From: Pseudomonas veronii
GTDB lineage: Bacteria; Pseudomonadota; Gammaproteobacteria; Pseudomonadales; Pseudomonadaceae
Direction of reading: 5' to 3'
Length of the DNA: 64,000 nt
Assembly (NCBI RefSeq): GCF_001439695.1
Contig: NZ_JYLL01000028.1
Span: forward strand, 1-64,000
Shown here: positions 8,402 through 18,050 of the stretch, one piece after another
Layout: each line of letters starts with the position of its first letter
How positions within the stretch are numbered: the stretch's first letter is position 1
The notes under the pieces: generated by a model
What the model was told of the DNA's origin: nothing
Seen by the model: the letters and a program-made list of their open reading frames with translations, nothing else
Databases searched by the model: none
Made by a program: the position numbers and the translations under genes

Positions 8402-10366
8402 TCATTTGCCTAAGAGGTGGCTCATCGCGGTCTTGAGCTTCATCGGCCGCACCGGCTTGTGCATTAAGGTGTGCCCCAGTTCGCGGATCTGCAGCTTCAG
8501 TTCGTTGCTGTAATTGGCGGTGATCATCATGGCCGGGATCGGGCTGGCGCGCCGGGCGTTGATGCGTGCCACGGCGTCGACGCCGTTCTGCTCATCGTCC
8601 AGGTGGTAATCGGCGATCAGCAGGTCGGCCTCGGCGTGGTAGTTGTCCACCTGCCGCGCCAGGTCTTGTTCCGATAACGCGGTGACCACCCGGCAGCCCC
8701 ACCCCTCCAGCAAGGTCCGCATTCCGGCGCAGATCGCTGCGTCGTTATCCAGCACCCACACCCGCGCGCCTTGCAGGCGCTCCAGCATCGGTTCGCTCAT
8801 GGACGGCTGCGGCAGCGATTTGGGCGCGGTGGCGCTCAAGGGCACGTCCACCGCGAACATCGAGCCCTTGCCCGGCCACGACTTGACGGTGATGCGATGG
8901 CCGAGGATGCCGGCGATTTTTTCCACGATGGCCAGGCCCAGGCCCAACCCGCGATCCTGGTCGCGCCGCTGCACATCGCCGCGCTTGAACTCCTGGAAAA
9001 TTTCCTCCAGGCGATCTTCGGCAATGCCCATGCCGCTGTCCCAGACCTGGATCGACAAGCGCTGGTGCTGGCGGCGGCAGCCCAGCACCACGCGCCCCGA
9101 GTAGGTGTAGCGAATCGCATTGCTCAGCAGGTTGCGCAGAATCCGCGCCAGCAGCTGGATATCGCTGCGCACCAGCGCCGAGCAGCCGACGAAGTGCAAC
9201 TCCAGGCCTTCGCTGCGCGCCAGTTGGGTGAATTCGACGGCGAGGTTGTCGAGCAGCTCGCTGAGGGCGAACGGGGCGATATCGGCTTTGATCACCCCGG
9301 CATCCAGCTTGGAAATATCGACCAGGGTGCCCAACAGGTTTTCCACGTCTTCCAGCGAGTTGCTCACGTTGCGCACCAGGGTTTCATTGGCCTGGGGTTC
9401 GCGGCGTTCAAGCAAGGCGCCGGTGAACAGGCGCGCGGCGTTCAGCGGTTGCAACAGGTCGTGGCTGACGGCGGCGAGGAATTTGGTTTTCGACAGGTTG
9501 GCCTGCTCGGCTTCGAGCTTGGCTTCGCGCAGGCGCGATTCCACGCGGCGGCGTTCGTCGATTTCGCGCAGCAACTGGTCGTTCAGCGAGGTCAGTTCCG
9601 AGGTGCGCTGGGCGACGCGCAGCTCCAGGTTCTGATAGGCCTGGTGCAAGGCTTCGGCGGTGCGCCGGCGCTCGGTGATGTCGCGGATCAGCACAAAGAT
9701 CCCCACCACTTCGCCACTGGCCAGGCGGTTGGGCACGTAGGAGCGCAGCATGTAGCGCTCCTGGTTGTTGATGTTGGTTTCGGCGAATTCGAAGGTCACG
9801 CTCTCCCCCGCCAGCGCCCGCGAGACGTAGGCATCCAGGCGCTGACAGTGTTGTTCGCTGTGGACTTCGCGCAGGCTCTGGCCGAGCATCATGCCCCGCG
9901 GCCAGCAGTACCATTCTTCATAGACCTTGTTGGTGAACTCATACACCAGGTCGGCATTCAGGTAGCCGATCAGCGCCGGCACATGGTCGGTGATCAGGCG
10001 AATCCAGCGCTCGCTCTCCTGCGCCTTTTGCGCCGCGGCCTGCTCGCGGCGCAGGGTTTCGGCGCGCAGGCGGGCGTTGATCAGCAAGTGGTTGCTGGCG
10101 CGCAGTTCGGCCATCGCCTGGTTCAGCGCGTCGGTGCGCTCGCGCACTTGTTCGGCGAGCACCACCGAGTGCTGGAACGTGGTGTAGGGGTCGTTGCCCT
10201 GGGTCACCCCGGACTCGATGCGCTCGATCAGCGCCGCGTTGATCCGCGTCAGCTTGTAGTTGTCCAGGCGTAGCCGCGCCAACTCGGCCAACAGTTCATT
10301 GCGATCCTGGGGCTCGCCCTCGGGCAATGGCGACGCCGGTGAAGGTCTGGTTGATATGCATGCCAT
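8402..10366 (-). CDS. PAS hybrid histidine kinase (PedS1/ErcS'-like)
   Basis: A 654-residue cytosolic hybrid kinase without membrane segments. An N-terminal coiled coil (about 20-120) is followed by a PAS domain (120-235, ending FVLIRDITERRR), a second coiled coil, HisKA with H302 (AAVSHDLLQPLNA), HATPase (NAIRY, DSGMG, GLGLGL) and a C-terminal receiver with D586 (LLIADYHLD). It overlaps the FIST gene: the ATG at 10366, preceded by GGAG, lies inside it. The FIST-kinase pair and the nearby AgmR-like regulator match the Erc/Ped signalling set controlling ethanol oxidation. Confidence 0.87.
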   Translation of the reverse strand: MACISTRPSPASPLPEGEPQDRNELLAELARLRLDNYKLTRINAALIERIESGVTQGNDPYTTFQHSVVLAEQVRERTDALNQAMAELRASNHLLINARLRAETLRREQAAAQKAQESERWIRLITDHVPALIGYLNADLVYEFTNKVYEEWYCWPRGMMLGQSLREVHSEQHCQRLDAYVSRALAGESVTFEFAETNINNQERYMLRSYVPNRLASGEVVGIFVLIRDITERRRTAEALHQAYQNLELRVAQRTSELTSLNDQLLREIDERRRVESRLREAKLEAEQANLSKTKFLAAVSHDLLQPLNAARLFTGALLERREPQANETLVRNVSNSLEDVENLLGTLVDISKLDAGVIKADIAPFALSELLDNLAVEFTQLARSEGLELHFVGCSALVRSDIQLLARILRNLLSNAIRYTYSGRVVLGCRRQHQRLSIQVWDSGMGIAEDRLEEIFQEFKRGDVQRRDQDRGLGLGLAIVEKIAGILGHRITVKSWPGKGSMFAVDVPLSATAPKSLPQPSMSEPMLERLQGARVWVLDNDAAICAGMRTLLEGWGCRVVTALSEQDLARQVDNYHAEADLLIADYHLDDEQNGVDAVARINARRASPIPAMMITANYSNELKLQIRELGHTLMHKPVRPMKLKTAMSHLLGK

Positions 10367-11453
10367 TGAACTGTTCTCCGTAGGTGTTGAACCCCATCAC
10401 CCGCTGGTCGCGCAGGAAGCCGCCGATCTGCTCCAGGGTGCCGCTGTCTTCCAGCTCCAGGCGGCGCAGGAAGCAGTCGCAGCCAATGGTCAGCAGCAGC
10501 TCGCCGAGGCGAGATTGCAGGCCGTCGAACAGGGTTACCAGGTTCGGCAGGATCGGCCCGGGTGTCATCACCGTGAGGACGATGCCGTTTTCCACGGCGC
10601 AGTAGAAACTCAGGCTCAGGTCGTCATGCACCTGCTGTATCGCCCTGACGTAGTACTGGTCGTGGATACGTACCGCCAGCGGGTGCGCGGCGAAGACGCG
10701 GTGGTCGAGGTCGGCCACGGCCACGCCGATGTGCCGCGCGTACTCCTCCGCGGCGGGCTCGGCGTTGAGCTCGAACACTCGCCGCGACGGGCTGTCGGCG
10801 CCGGTCACCACGAGTTTTTCCGCACGCGGCAGAATGTGGTGGGTGGTGAACACCTCGAAGTCCAGCCAGGTATTGACCAGCACCACCACGGCCGCGCCGC
10901 TGTGGAACGCGCCGTTGAAATACACGTGGGTGTGCGTGAGGTAGTTGTCGTCGCCGGCCGAACCGCCGAAATGCGGGATATCGCCGAGCGCCGCGCTGAG
11001 GGCCGCGAGCACCATTTCTTCACGGCTGGACAGCCCGTCGAGCAAGGTCAGGGCGAAAGTGTTGCCCTTGATCGGCGCCAGGGTGTTGCTGCGACAGCCG
11101 CCCACCAGACGTTCGACCATGTGCTGGGCGTCGATCAGGCTGAAGTGTTCCACCTGGTCGATCAGTTCGGTGGCAATCGAAAAATGCGCGTGGTTAAAGC
11201 CCATCGCCGTCACGCAATTGCGCCCGTAGCCTTGGGGTGTGATCTCGCCGGCGCTGGTGCAACCGACGAGGCGCACATTGCCGAAACAACGTTGCAGGGC
11301 TTGGCCGAGCGCCTGCAGGTCGTAGGAAGCCGAGCAGAAAAACAGCACGAAGCCCAGGTACGGATGCAGCAGTTGCTCGGCCAATTCTTCGGCGGCCTGC
11401 CCGGCATCGGTGGCCAGAGACATGGCACTGACTACGCCTTCATGGTTGTGCAT
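10296..11453 (-). CDS. FIST-domain sensory protein
   Basis: A 385-residue protein with FIST_N (about 25-215; LVGCTSAGEITPQGYG) and FIST_C (about 225-365; LGELLLTIGCDC, GFNTYGEQFNG). FIST is a putative small-ligand sensor domain of signalling proteins. The ATG at 11453 is preferred over 11477 because GGAGAG lies about six bases before it. Its 3' end overlaps the start of the hybrid kinase by 71 bases, so the two are co-transcribed and the protein probably supplies a ligand signal to the kinase (inference). Confidence 0.85.
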   Translation of the reverse strand: MHNHEGVVSAMSLATDAGQAAEELAEQLLHPYLGFVLFFCSASYDLQALGQALQRCFGNVRLVGCTSAGEITPQGYGRNCVTAMGFNHAHFSIATELIDQVEHFSLIDAQHMVERLVGGCRSNTLAPIKGNTFALTLLDGLSSREEMVLAALSAALGDIPHFGGSAGDDNYLTHTHVYFNGAFHSGAAVVVLVNTWLDFEVFTTHHILPRAEKLVVTGADSPSRRVFELNAEPAAEEYARHIGVAVADLDHRVFAAHPLAVRIHDQYYVRAIQQVHDDLSLSFYCAVENGIVLTVMTPGPILPNLVTLFDGLQSRLGELLLTIGCDCFLRRLELEDSGTLEQIGGFLRDQRVMGFNTYGEQFNGMHINQTFTGVAIARGRAPGSQ

Positions 11454-11511
11454 CGTCGACTCTCCGCTCTGAGGCATGAGTGTACGAAGGCTGGGGGGGC
11501 GGAACCTATGC

Positions 11512-11525
11512 TACTTGGGTACTGG
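11512..11525 (-). promoter_or_regulatory. Candidate operator TAC-N4-GTACTGG (copy 3)
   Basis: TACTTGGGTACTGG on the plus strand, 59 bases upstream of the FIST start. It is the third copy of the element found at 3032 and 6841, here inverted relative to the gene, consistent with a palindromic core TAC-N4-GTA. Confidence 0.5.
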
Positions 11526-11572
11526 GTGGGGGGATGCGATGGGATGAGACGCTCAGGATGCAGGTAATCAAA

Positions 11573-11661
11573 TGTGGGAGGGGGCTTGCTCCCGATGGCG
11601 GTGGATCAGCTACAAATGAGCCAACTGAACCACCGCTATCGGGGGCAAGCCCCCTCCCACA
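11573..11661. repeat. REPIN
   Basis: Inverted REP arms (GTGGGAGGGGGCTTG and CAAGCCCCCTCCCAC) around a central loop, between the FIST promoter and the 3' end of the porin gene. Confidence 0.9.
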
Positions 11662-11701
11662 TTTTGACCGCGTACCACTTAAAGACCAGGGCAGTCAGGT
11701 C

Positions 11702-12877
11702 TTACCAAGTGAGCACGGCACCGACGGCGAAGGTGTCGGTGTCTTCATTTTGGGCGCTGGTGTCATGCCCCTTGATCTGGAACTGGTTGTATTCAGCGAC
11801 CAGCTTCAGGTTGTCGTTCACGTCGTGAAACAGCGCAATGCCACGGGTGTCATAGTCGGCGCCGCTGCCCACCACGCCGTTGCCGTCGTCCTTGGTCTTG
11901 CCATACGACAGCGCCAGGCGGTTCTTGCCCAGCTTGTAGGAGCCTTGCAGCAAGTAGCCGTTGCTGTCGACATTGCGCAGGGTCGCTTCGCCGGCATTGT
12001 TGGTGAAGAACGGGTTGATGCCCTTGGCCTGGAAGCCCGAGCCGGTCAGGGACAGGCCGCCCATTTTCGCCTGCACGCCGTAGCCCACGCCTTTGGAGGT
12101 GACGCTGTCGACGTTGGAATCGGTGTTGTCCGAAGTCTGGTAGCTGCCGTTGAGCCAGCTGTAGATCTTCGCCCCGCCCAGGTCGAACTGGTAGGTGATC
12201 TCGCTCTCGGTACGCGGGTTTTTCTGGTAGGCCTTGCCTTGGGGGCTGCTGTCGTTGGTATCGACCGGGTCGAGGATGCCGACGGCAACACGCAGGCCGT
12301 CCATCACCGGGGTGCGGTAGGTGATCTGCGAGGTCGGGAACGGGTATGGATAGCCGCTGCCGATATTGCCGAACGAAACCCCGCCGCCGTCGACCAGGCC
12401 GAGGCTGTCGCTGACCTGGCCGTAGCCCGCGAGCAATTCGTCGAGCAGGATGTTGGAGCGGGCGAACAGGCCGAAGTCCTTGCCGATCAGCACTTCGCCC
12501 CACTCCGGATTGGCTACGGTGCCGTAGAACTGGCGCACATCGATGGCAGTGTCGGTGCCGTTGGTCTGGCTGTCGTTGATGGTCACCCAGAACGAGGCAC
12601 GGGCGCCGAGCTTGAGGTCGTCGGCCTGCTTGGTCATGTTGAAGCCCAGGTAGTTGGGCAAAAAGCCCATCTTCACCCGAGCCTGGCGGCGGTCGTATTG
12701 GTCACCGGCGCGGTCTACGTTGCTGTTGACGTAGAAGGCGTTGATGTAGCCATCGGTGGAGAAGGTGGTTTCGTCTTTGTCGTACAGCATGATTTCGGCG
12801 CTGGCGAACGGGCTCAGGCCCAGGCCGACGAGAAACACAGGCAACAGACGCAGGGGGAGTTTCTTATTGTTATGCAT
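11702..12877 (-). CDS. Outer-membrane porin
   Basis: A 391-residue beta-barrel protein. The signal peptide is about 1-27 (LGLSPFASA). The mature part has alternating polar/aromatic strands, an early DGYINAFYVNS strand and the C-terminal aromatic signature FAVGAVLTW. It resembles general Gram-negative porins of the Porin_4/OmpC-like group more than the OprD family. Likely a diffusion channel for small organic substrates, plausibly linked to the alcohol-oxidation locus next door, but substrate and link are not shown by the sequence. Confidence 0.8.
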   Translation of the reverse strand: MHNNKKLPLRLLPVFLVGLGLSPFASAEIMLYDKDETTFSTDGYINAFYVNSNVDRAGDQYDRRQARVKMGFLPNYLGFNMTKQADDLKLGARASFWVTINDSQTNGTDTAIDVRQFYGTVANPEWGEVLIGKDFGLFARSNILLDELLAGYGQVSDSLGLVDGGGVSFGNIGSGYPYPFPTSQITYRTPVMDGLRVAVGILDPVDTNDSSPQGKAYQKNPRTESEITYQFDLGGAKIYSWLNGSYQTSDNTDSNVDSVTSKGVGYGVQAKMGGLSLTGSGFQAKGINPFFTNNAGEATLRNVDSNGYLLQGSYKLGKNRLALSYGKTKDDGNGVVGSGADYDTRGIALFHDVNDNLKLVAEYNQFQIKGHDTSAQNEDTDTFAVGAVLTW

Positions 12878-13001
12878 GGTGCGCTCCGCAACGGGGACAT
12901 GATGTCGGAGGCGATTATCGAAAGCTGCCAGGCCACGGCCTACGCTGCCTTGGCGCCAATTTCAGGGTGCTTTGGACGGGCAGCGGGGGCTCGGCAAATT
13001 C

Positions 13002-13050
13002 GGTGTAAGACCGGCCCGTTCACAGACGCGGCACTTAGGGTGTAAGACCG
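13002..13050. promoter_or_regulatory. Direct repeat GGTGTAAGACCG x2 in divergent promoter region
   Basis: GGTGTAAGACCG occurs at 13002-13013 and 13039-13050, spaced 37 bp, with a degenerate third copy (GAAAGACCG) near 13068. They lie in the 319-bp gap 12878-13196 between the divergent porin and metallo-hydrolase genes, which holds no gene. Candidate regulator-binding repeats. Confidence 0.3.
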
Positions 13051-13196
13051 ACCCTGAACAACATGCCGAAAGACCGCGTCATGTCCTGTTACAGGTCGAC
13101 ACTTTGCCTCGCAGCGTTTTTTTCCCTTAATCTGCCAAGTCCATGTGGGACACATCGCGAATGTAACCCGCAGCCCACCACCAAGGACCGCCGCCC

Positions 13197-14060
13197 ATGC
13201 CCGCGTTGATTCAGGCTTTTCTGGACGAGGCATCGTCGACCTACACCTATGTGGTGCATGAGGCCGACGATGGCCCCTGCGCCATCGTCGACTCGGTGCT
13301 CAATTACGACCCGGCCTCCGGGCGCACCGACACACGCCAGGCCGACAAGGTGATCGCCTACGTGCGCGAACATCGCTTGCAGGTGCAATGGCTGCTGGAA
13401 ACCCACGCCCATGCCGACCATCTGTCCGCCGCGCCTTACCTGCGCCGGACGTTGGGCGGCAAGATCGCCATTGGCCAGGCCATCAGCAAGGTGCAGCACG
13501 TGTTCAAGCACCTGTTCAACCTGGAGCCGGAATTTCGCGTCGACGGTTCGCAGTTCGACCACCTGTTCGCCCCGGATGAAATCTTCCCTATCGGCAACTT
13601 GAAGGCCCAGGCCTTGCACGTGCCCGGCCACACCCCGGCGGACATGGCCTACCTGATCGACGATCAACTGATCCTGGTCGGCGACACCCTGTTCATGCCC
13701 GACGTCGGCACCGCCCGCTGCGACTTCCCCGGTGGCGATGCACACCAGCTGTATGCGTCGATGCGCAAGCTCCTGGCCTTCCCGCCGCAGACCCGACTGT
13801 ACGTATGCCACGACTACCCGCCACAAGGCCGTGAGGCCCGGTGCCAGACCACCGTGGCCGAGCAGCGCGCGGGCAATATCCATGTGCATGACGGGGTGGA
13901 TGAAGCGGCGTTTGTGCAGATGCGGACCCAGCGCGATGCCGGGCTGGGGATGCCGACACTGCTGCTGCCGGCGATCCAGGTGAATGTGCGGGCGGGGAAT
14001 CTGCCGCCGCCCGAAGAGAATGGGGTGGTGTACCTGAAGATCCCGCTCAATCAGCTCTGA
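13197..14060 (+). CDS. Metallo-beta-lactamase-fold hydrolase, persulfide-dioxygenase-like
   Basis: A 287-residue MBL-fold protein. The metal motif THAHADH is at H70/H72/D74/H75, followed by GH (about 143; HVPGHTPADMAYL), the GDTLF aspartate and a late histidine (YVCHDYPP). These features match the ETHE1/Blh subgroup that oxidises glutathione persulfide with one iron. AAGGA lies about eight bases before the ATG. No rhodanese domain or BigR regulator is adjacent, so the sulfur role is inferred from family only. Confidence 0.82.
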   Translation: MPALIQAFLDEASSTYTYVVHEADDGPCAIVDSVLNYDPASGRTDTRQADKVIAYVREHRLQVQWLLETHAHADHLSAAPYLRRTLGGKIAIGQAISKVQHVFKHLFNLEPEFRVDGSQFDHLFAPDEIFPIGNLKAQALHVPGHTPADMAYLIDDQLILVGDTLFMPDVGTARCDFPGGDAHQLYASMRKLLAFPPQTRLYVCHDYPPQGREARCQTTVAEQRAGNIHVHDGVDEAAFVQMRTQRDAGLGMPTLLLPAIQVNVRAGNLPPPEENGVVYLKIPLNQL

Positions 14061-14091
14061 ACGCGCTCAACCGGCCACCTGCGTCGCGGGT

Positions 14092-15717
14092 TCACGCGAT
14101 GGAGAACTGAGCCACAATCTGCTTGAGATCCATCGCCAGCTTCGACAGTTCGTGGCTGGCAATCGACGTTTGCCCGGCGGCCGACGAACTCTGGATCGAC
14201 AGGTCGCGAATGCTGATCAGGTTCTGGTCGACGGAGCGCGCCACATGCGCCTGTTCTTCGGAGGCCGTCGCGATCAACTGGTTCCGGTCGTTGATGTCGG
14301 CAATCGCTTCGGTGATCTGGGTGATGGCCTGGCCTGCTTCGTGGGCGATTTTCAGGGAGTCCACCGCTTCGCTGCGGTTCATGGTCATCGACGACACCGC
14401 CTCGTTGGAACAGACCTGGATCTTCGCGATCATCTGCTCGATTTCCTGGGTCGAGGTCTGGGTCCGGTGAGCCAGCGCCCGCACTTCATCGGCCACCACC
14501 GCAAACCCTCGGCCTTGCTCGCCGGCCCGCGCCGCTTCGATGGCGGCGTTCAGCGCCAGCAGGTTGGTCTGTTCGGCAATCGAGCGGATCACTTCCACCA
14601 CCCGTGCGATGTCCTGGGCCTGCTTGGCCAGGCCTTCGACTTCCATACCGGTCTGCTGCACGGTGGCGCTGAGTTTTTCAATCGACGCGATGGTCTGGGT
14701 CACACGCTCCTGGCCGATTTGGGCCGAGCGTTGGGAGTCCTGGGTCGACTGGGAGGCCGAGACGGCATTGCGCGCGACTTCTTCCACCGCCGCAGTCATC
14801 TCATTGACCGCCGTGGCGGCCTGGTCGGTTTCCATGCTCTGGCGCTCGATACCGGCGCTGGACTCACGGGTAATCGAACTCATCTCTTCGGCAGCCGAGG
14901 CCAACTGCCCGGAGGCTTCGGAGATGTGCTGCAAAGTGGTTTTGAGGTTCATCTGCATCGCGGCAGTCGATTGTTGCAGCTCCGTCAGCTCATCCTTGCC
15001 GTTGACGGCGATGGCCACGCGCAGATCACCGTCGGCGATCTTGGAGGTCGACACCAGCAACTCACGCACTGGGGTAATGATACTGCGGGTAAACAGGCTC
15101 GCGACGACCACGGTCAACAGCACTGAAGCGCCCATCAGCACCCAGGTAAACAGACGAGTCGCGTTGTATTCGCTGGAGGCGATCCGCACCGCCTCATTGG
15201 AGCCGCGCCCGTTCAGGGTGATCAGGTCGTTGATCGAGTCCTGCGCCTTGAGGGCGACGGGGGCTTGCACGTCGCTCAGATAAGCGGCGATCTGCGCAGA
15301 GGTGCCTGTGGTAGAGAGTGTCAGAAACTCGTCGATCTTCTGGTTGTAAGTGCCAATACTGCTCATGACTTCGTCATATTTGGCCTGCTCCTCGGGGCTC
15401 GACACCATGGGAGCGTAGCTCTGGGCGATCTTCATCAACTCCGATCGGATACTTTGAAGGCTATCCCGTGAACTTTGATCCTGCCGGGCACTGTCCATGG
15501 CAAAACGGCGCAACTCCAGACGTAACTTAAACAGGGCTGAATCGATTCTTCCAGCCAGGCGAATACTGGGCAGCCAGTTGCTTTCAATCTCGATGGTTGA
15601 AGAATAGACGGAATCGACTTTTACCAGCGTCATGCCCCCTTGTATTAACAACAGAATGCAAACCACTCCGAAACAAAGGGTGGTACGTAGATTCAATTTC
15701 AGGGATCTCATAGACAT
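14092..15717 (-). CDS. Methyl-accepting chemotaxis protein with 4HB sensor
   Basis: A 541-residue chemoreceptor. TM1 is at about 12-32; a periplasmic four-helix-bundle sensor of about 155 residues follows; TM2 is at about 190-212. HAMP (about 212-265) and the cytoplasmic signalling domain follow, with the conserved hairpin tip (IRSIAEQTNLLALNAAIEAA). The periplasmic part is small and helical (4HB_MCP type), so the ligand is likely a small organic acid or amino acid, which cannot be read from sequence. An alternative start is Met3. No pentapeptide CheR tether is seen at the C terminus. Confidence 0.9.
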   Translation of the reverse strand: MSMRSLKLNLRTTLCFGVVCILLLIQGGMTLVKVDSVYSSTIEIESNWLPSIRLAGRIDSALFKLRLELRRFAMDSARQDQSSRDSLQSIRSELMKIAQSYAPMVSSPEEQAKYDEVMSSIGTYNQKIDEFLTLSTTGTSAQIAAYLSDVQAPVALKAQDSINDLITLNGRGSNEAVRIASSEYNATRLFTWVLMGASVLLTVVVASLFTRSIITPVRELLVSTSKIADGDLRVAIAVNGKDELTELQQSTAAMQMNLKTTLQHISEASGQLASAAEEMSSITRESSAGIERQSMETDQAATAVNEMTAAVEEVARNAVSASQSTQDSQRSAQIGQERVTQTIASIEKLSATVQQTGMEVEGLAKQAQDIARVVEVIRSIAEQTNLLALNAAIEAARAGEQGRGFAVVADEVRALAHRTQTSTQEIEQMIAKIQVCSNEAVSSMTMNRSEAVDSLKIAHEAGQAITQITEAIADINDRNQLIATASEEQAHVARSVDQNLISIRDLSIQSSSAAGQTSIASHELSKLAMDLKQIVAQFSIA

Positions 15718-16135
15718 CTCGATTCACCTTTTACGTGGAATTGTTAGTTAGGTGGCTTATAGCTACTAATTTGTTTAATAACGCGTGAAAAATTCGTGAG
15801 CGATCAAGGAAATTTTTATGATGCAAGAAAAAAACCCCGTTCTTTTTAATTACTTAGCTAAACAACAAAACTCATCCAGCCTGAAGCCCAAAGCGCGTTG
15901 GAAGTCAATCGGGCCAGGCGGCAATATTTAGAATACGAAGTTAGATTAAAGTCGTAGGGTACACGGCACCTTGGCGGCTGATTCTCCATGACTTGTCCGG
16001 CCACTTGAATGGGGAACGTAGCCGATACAATAGAGCGCTCAGGTAAAACATACATTGACAGGTGTCAATACTAAAAAGCGCGCGCCAATAAAGAGCAATG
16101 CATGAGTTGCGTTGCGTTGCGCCGCGAACCTTGTC
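15718..16135. other. Intergenic region with palindrome
   Basis: A 418-bp stretch between the chemoreceptor and bkdR, more AT-rich than its surroundings. No convincing gene is seen; a 65-codon minus frame at 15858-16055 lacks a Shine-Dalgarno and recognisable features. It holds the palindrome at 16054-16069. Confidence 0.6.
16054..16069. promoter_or_regulatory. Perfect inverted repeat ATTGACA-GG-TGTCAAT
   Basis: A 7-bp-arm palindrome in the gap downstream of bkdR. It looks like a dimeric repressor site, but no gene starts directly next to it. Confidence 0.3.
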
Positions 16136-16618
16136 TCAGACCATCAATCCATCCGGCGGCAGTGGCAACGCGGTCTTATAGCGCACTTGTTTAAGAGCGA
16201 AGCTGGAGCGGATATTGGCAACACCTGGCACTTTGGTCAGAAAGTCCATCATGAAACGCTCCAGCGACTGGATCGTCGGCACCAACACACGGATCAAATA
16301 GTCCGGGTCGCCGGCCATCAAGTAGCACTCCATCACCTCGGGCCGGTCGGAAATCGCCCCTTCGAATTGCTGCAAGGCCAGTTCGTTCTGCTTTTCCAGG
16401 CTGACATGGATAAACACGTTGACGTGCAGCCCCAGCAGGTCGGCATCGAGCAAGGTTACCTGGTCGCGAATCAGGCCCAGTTCCTCCATCGCCTTGACCC
16501 GATTGAAACACGGCGTGGGCGACAGGTTGACCGAGCGGGCGAGGTCGGCGTTGGTGATGCGCGCATTCTCCTGCAGGGCGTTGAGAATGCCGATATCGGT
16601 ACGGTCCAGTTTGCGCAT
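16136..16618 (-). CDS. bkdR: BkdR, Lrp/AsnC-family activator of the bkd operon
   Basis: A 160-residue Lrp-family regulator. The N-terminal helix-turn-helix spans about 5-60 (LDRTDIGILNALQENARIT, SPTPCFNRVK), and a C-terminal RAM ligand-binding domain spans about 68-150. It is transcribed divergently from bkdA1 across a 195-bp promoter region, the arrangement known from P. putida, where BkdR activates bkd in response to branched-chain amino acids. Confidence 0.93.
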   Translation of the reverse strand: MRKLDRTDIGILNALQENARITNADLARSVNLSPTPCFNRVKAMEELGLIRDQVTLLDADLLGLHVNVFIHVSLEKQNELALQQFEGAISDRPEVMECYLMAGDPDYLIRVLVPTIQSLERFMMDFLTKVPGVANIRSSFALKQVRYKTALPLPPDGLMV

Positions 16619-16813
16619 GAGACAAAATCACCTGTTTATTATGTTTATGCAGTTTTTTTATCCGCAAATGAGCCCGAGCGCAACGAAACACAGATAAATA
16701 TTCTTCTACGCCCCGCCTATGATTGTTGTAGGACAAGATTTCTCCTACCCGGAGGATGACGGTCAGCTAGCGCGCCCACTACAAGAAATTCACAAGATCG
16801 AGCGTAGAAAGCC

Positions 16814-18049
16814 ATGAACCAGCCGTATGCACCACTGCGCCTGCACGTTCCCGAACCCTCGGGCCGCCCAGGCTGCAAGACTGACTTTACCTACCTGCGT
16901 CTGACCGACGCCGGCCTGGTGCGCAAACCCAGCATCGACGTAGAACCCGCCGACACCGCCGATTTGGCCAAGGGCCTGATCCGCGTGCTCGACGACCAGG
17001 GCCAGGCCCTCGGTCCGTGGGCTGAAGACGTGCCTGTCGAGATCCTGCGCCGGGGCATGCGCGCCATGCTCAAGACGCGCATCTTCGACAACCGCATGGT
17101 GGTCGCCCAGCGTCAGAAGAAAATGTCGTTCTACATGCAGAGCCTCGGCGAAGAAGCCATCGGCAGCGCCCAGGCCCTGGCCCTGAACATCGACGACATG
17201 TGCTTCCCCACCTATCGCCAGCAAAGCATCCTGATGGCCCGCGACGTGCCGCTGGTGGACCTGATCTGCCAACTGCTGTCCAACGAGCACGACCCGCTCA
17301 AGGGCCGGCAACTGCCGATCATGTATTCGGTGAAAGACGCCGGCTTCTTCACCATTTCCGGCAACCTTGCCACCCAATTCGTACAAGCCGTGGGCTGGGG
17401 CATGGCCTCGGCGATCAAGGGCGATACCAAGATCGCCTCGGCCTGGATCGGCGACGGCGCCACTGCCGAATCGGACTTCCACACCGCCCTCACCTTCGCC
17501 CACGTCTACCGCGCGCCGGTGATTCTCAACGTGGTCAACAACCAGTGGGCCATCTCCACCTTCCAGGCCATCGCCGGCGGTGAAGCCACTACCTTCGCCG
17601 GACGCGGCGTCGGGTGCGGCATCGCCTCCCTGCGCGTGGACGGCAACGACTTCATCGCGGTGTACGCCGCTTCCGCCTGGGCCGCCGAACGCGCGCGCCG
17701 CAACCTCGGCCCGACCCTGATCGAATGGGTCACCTACCGCGCCGGCCCGCACTCCACGTCGGATGATCCGTCCAAGTACCGCCCCGCCGACGACTGGAGC
17801 CACTTCCCCCTGGGCGACCCGATTGCGCGCCTCAAGCAGCACCTGATCAAGATCGGCCAGTGGTCCGAAGAGGAACACGCGACGGTCAGTGCCGAACTGG
17901 AGGCCGAAGTGGTCAAGGCGCAGAAAGCAGCCGAACAGTACGGCACCCTCGCCGGCGGCCAGATTCCAAGCGCCGCGACCATGTTCGAAGACGTCTACAA
18001 AGAGATGCCGGAGCACTTGAAGCGCCAGCGTCAAGAGTTGGGGGTCTGA
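16814..18049 (+). CDS. bkdA1: Branched-chain 2-oxoacid dehydrogenase E1 alpha
   Basis: A 411-residue thiamine-diphosphate decarboxylase subunit, full length against the P. putida protein. The ThDP motif starts GDGATAESDFH (about 214) and ends in NNQWAIST (about 240). With BkdA2 it decarboxylates the 2-oxoacids of valine, leucine and isoleucine and passes the acyl group to BkdB lipoate. First gene of a four-gene operon; the next starts one base after its stop. Confidence 0.96.
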   Translation: MNQPYAPLRLHVPEPSGRPGCKTDFTYLRLTDAGLVRKPSIDVEPADTADLAKGLIRVLDDQGQALGPWAEDVPVEILRRGMRAMLKTRIFDNRMVVAQRQKKMSFYMQSLGEEAIGSAQALALNIDDMCFPTYRQQSILMARDVPLVDLICQLLSNEHDPLKGRQLPIMYSVKDAGFFTISGNLATQFVQAVGWGMASAIKGDTKIASAWIGDGATAESDFHTALTFAHVYRAPVILNVVNNQWAISTFQAIAGGEATTFAGRGVGCGIASLRVDGNDFIAVYAASAWAAERARRNLGPTLIEWVTYRAGPHSTSDDPSKYRPADDWSHFPLGDPIARLKQHLIKIGQWSEEEHATVSAELEAEVVKAQKAAEQYGTLAGGQIPSAATMFEDVYKEMPEHLKRQRQELGV

Positions 18050-18050
18050 C

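Noticed and set aside
15858..16055. 65-codon minus-strand ORF in the bkdR-chemoreceptor gap
   Set aside because: No Shine-Dalgarno, no hydrophobic or domain pattern, and composition unlike the neighbouring genes.
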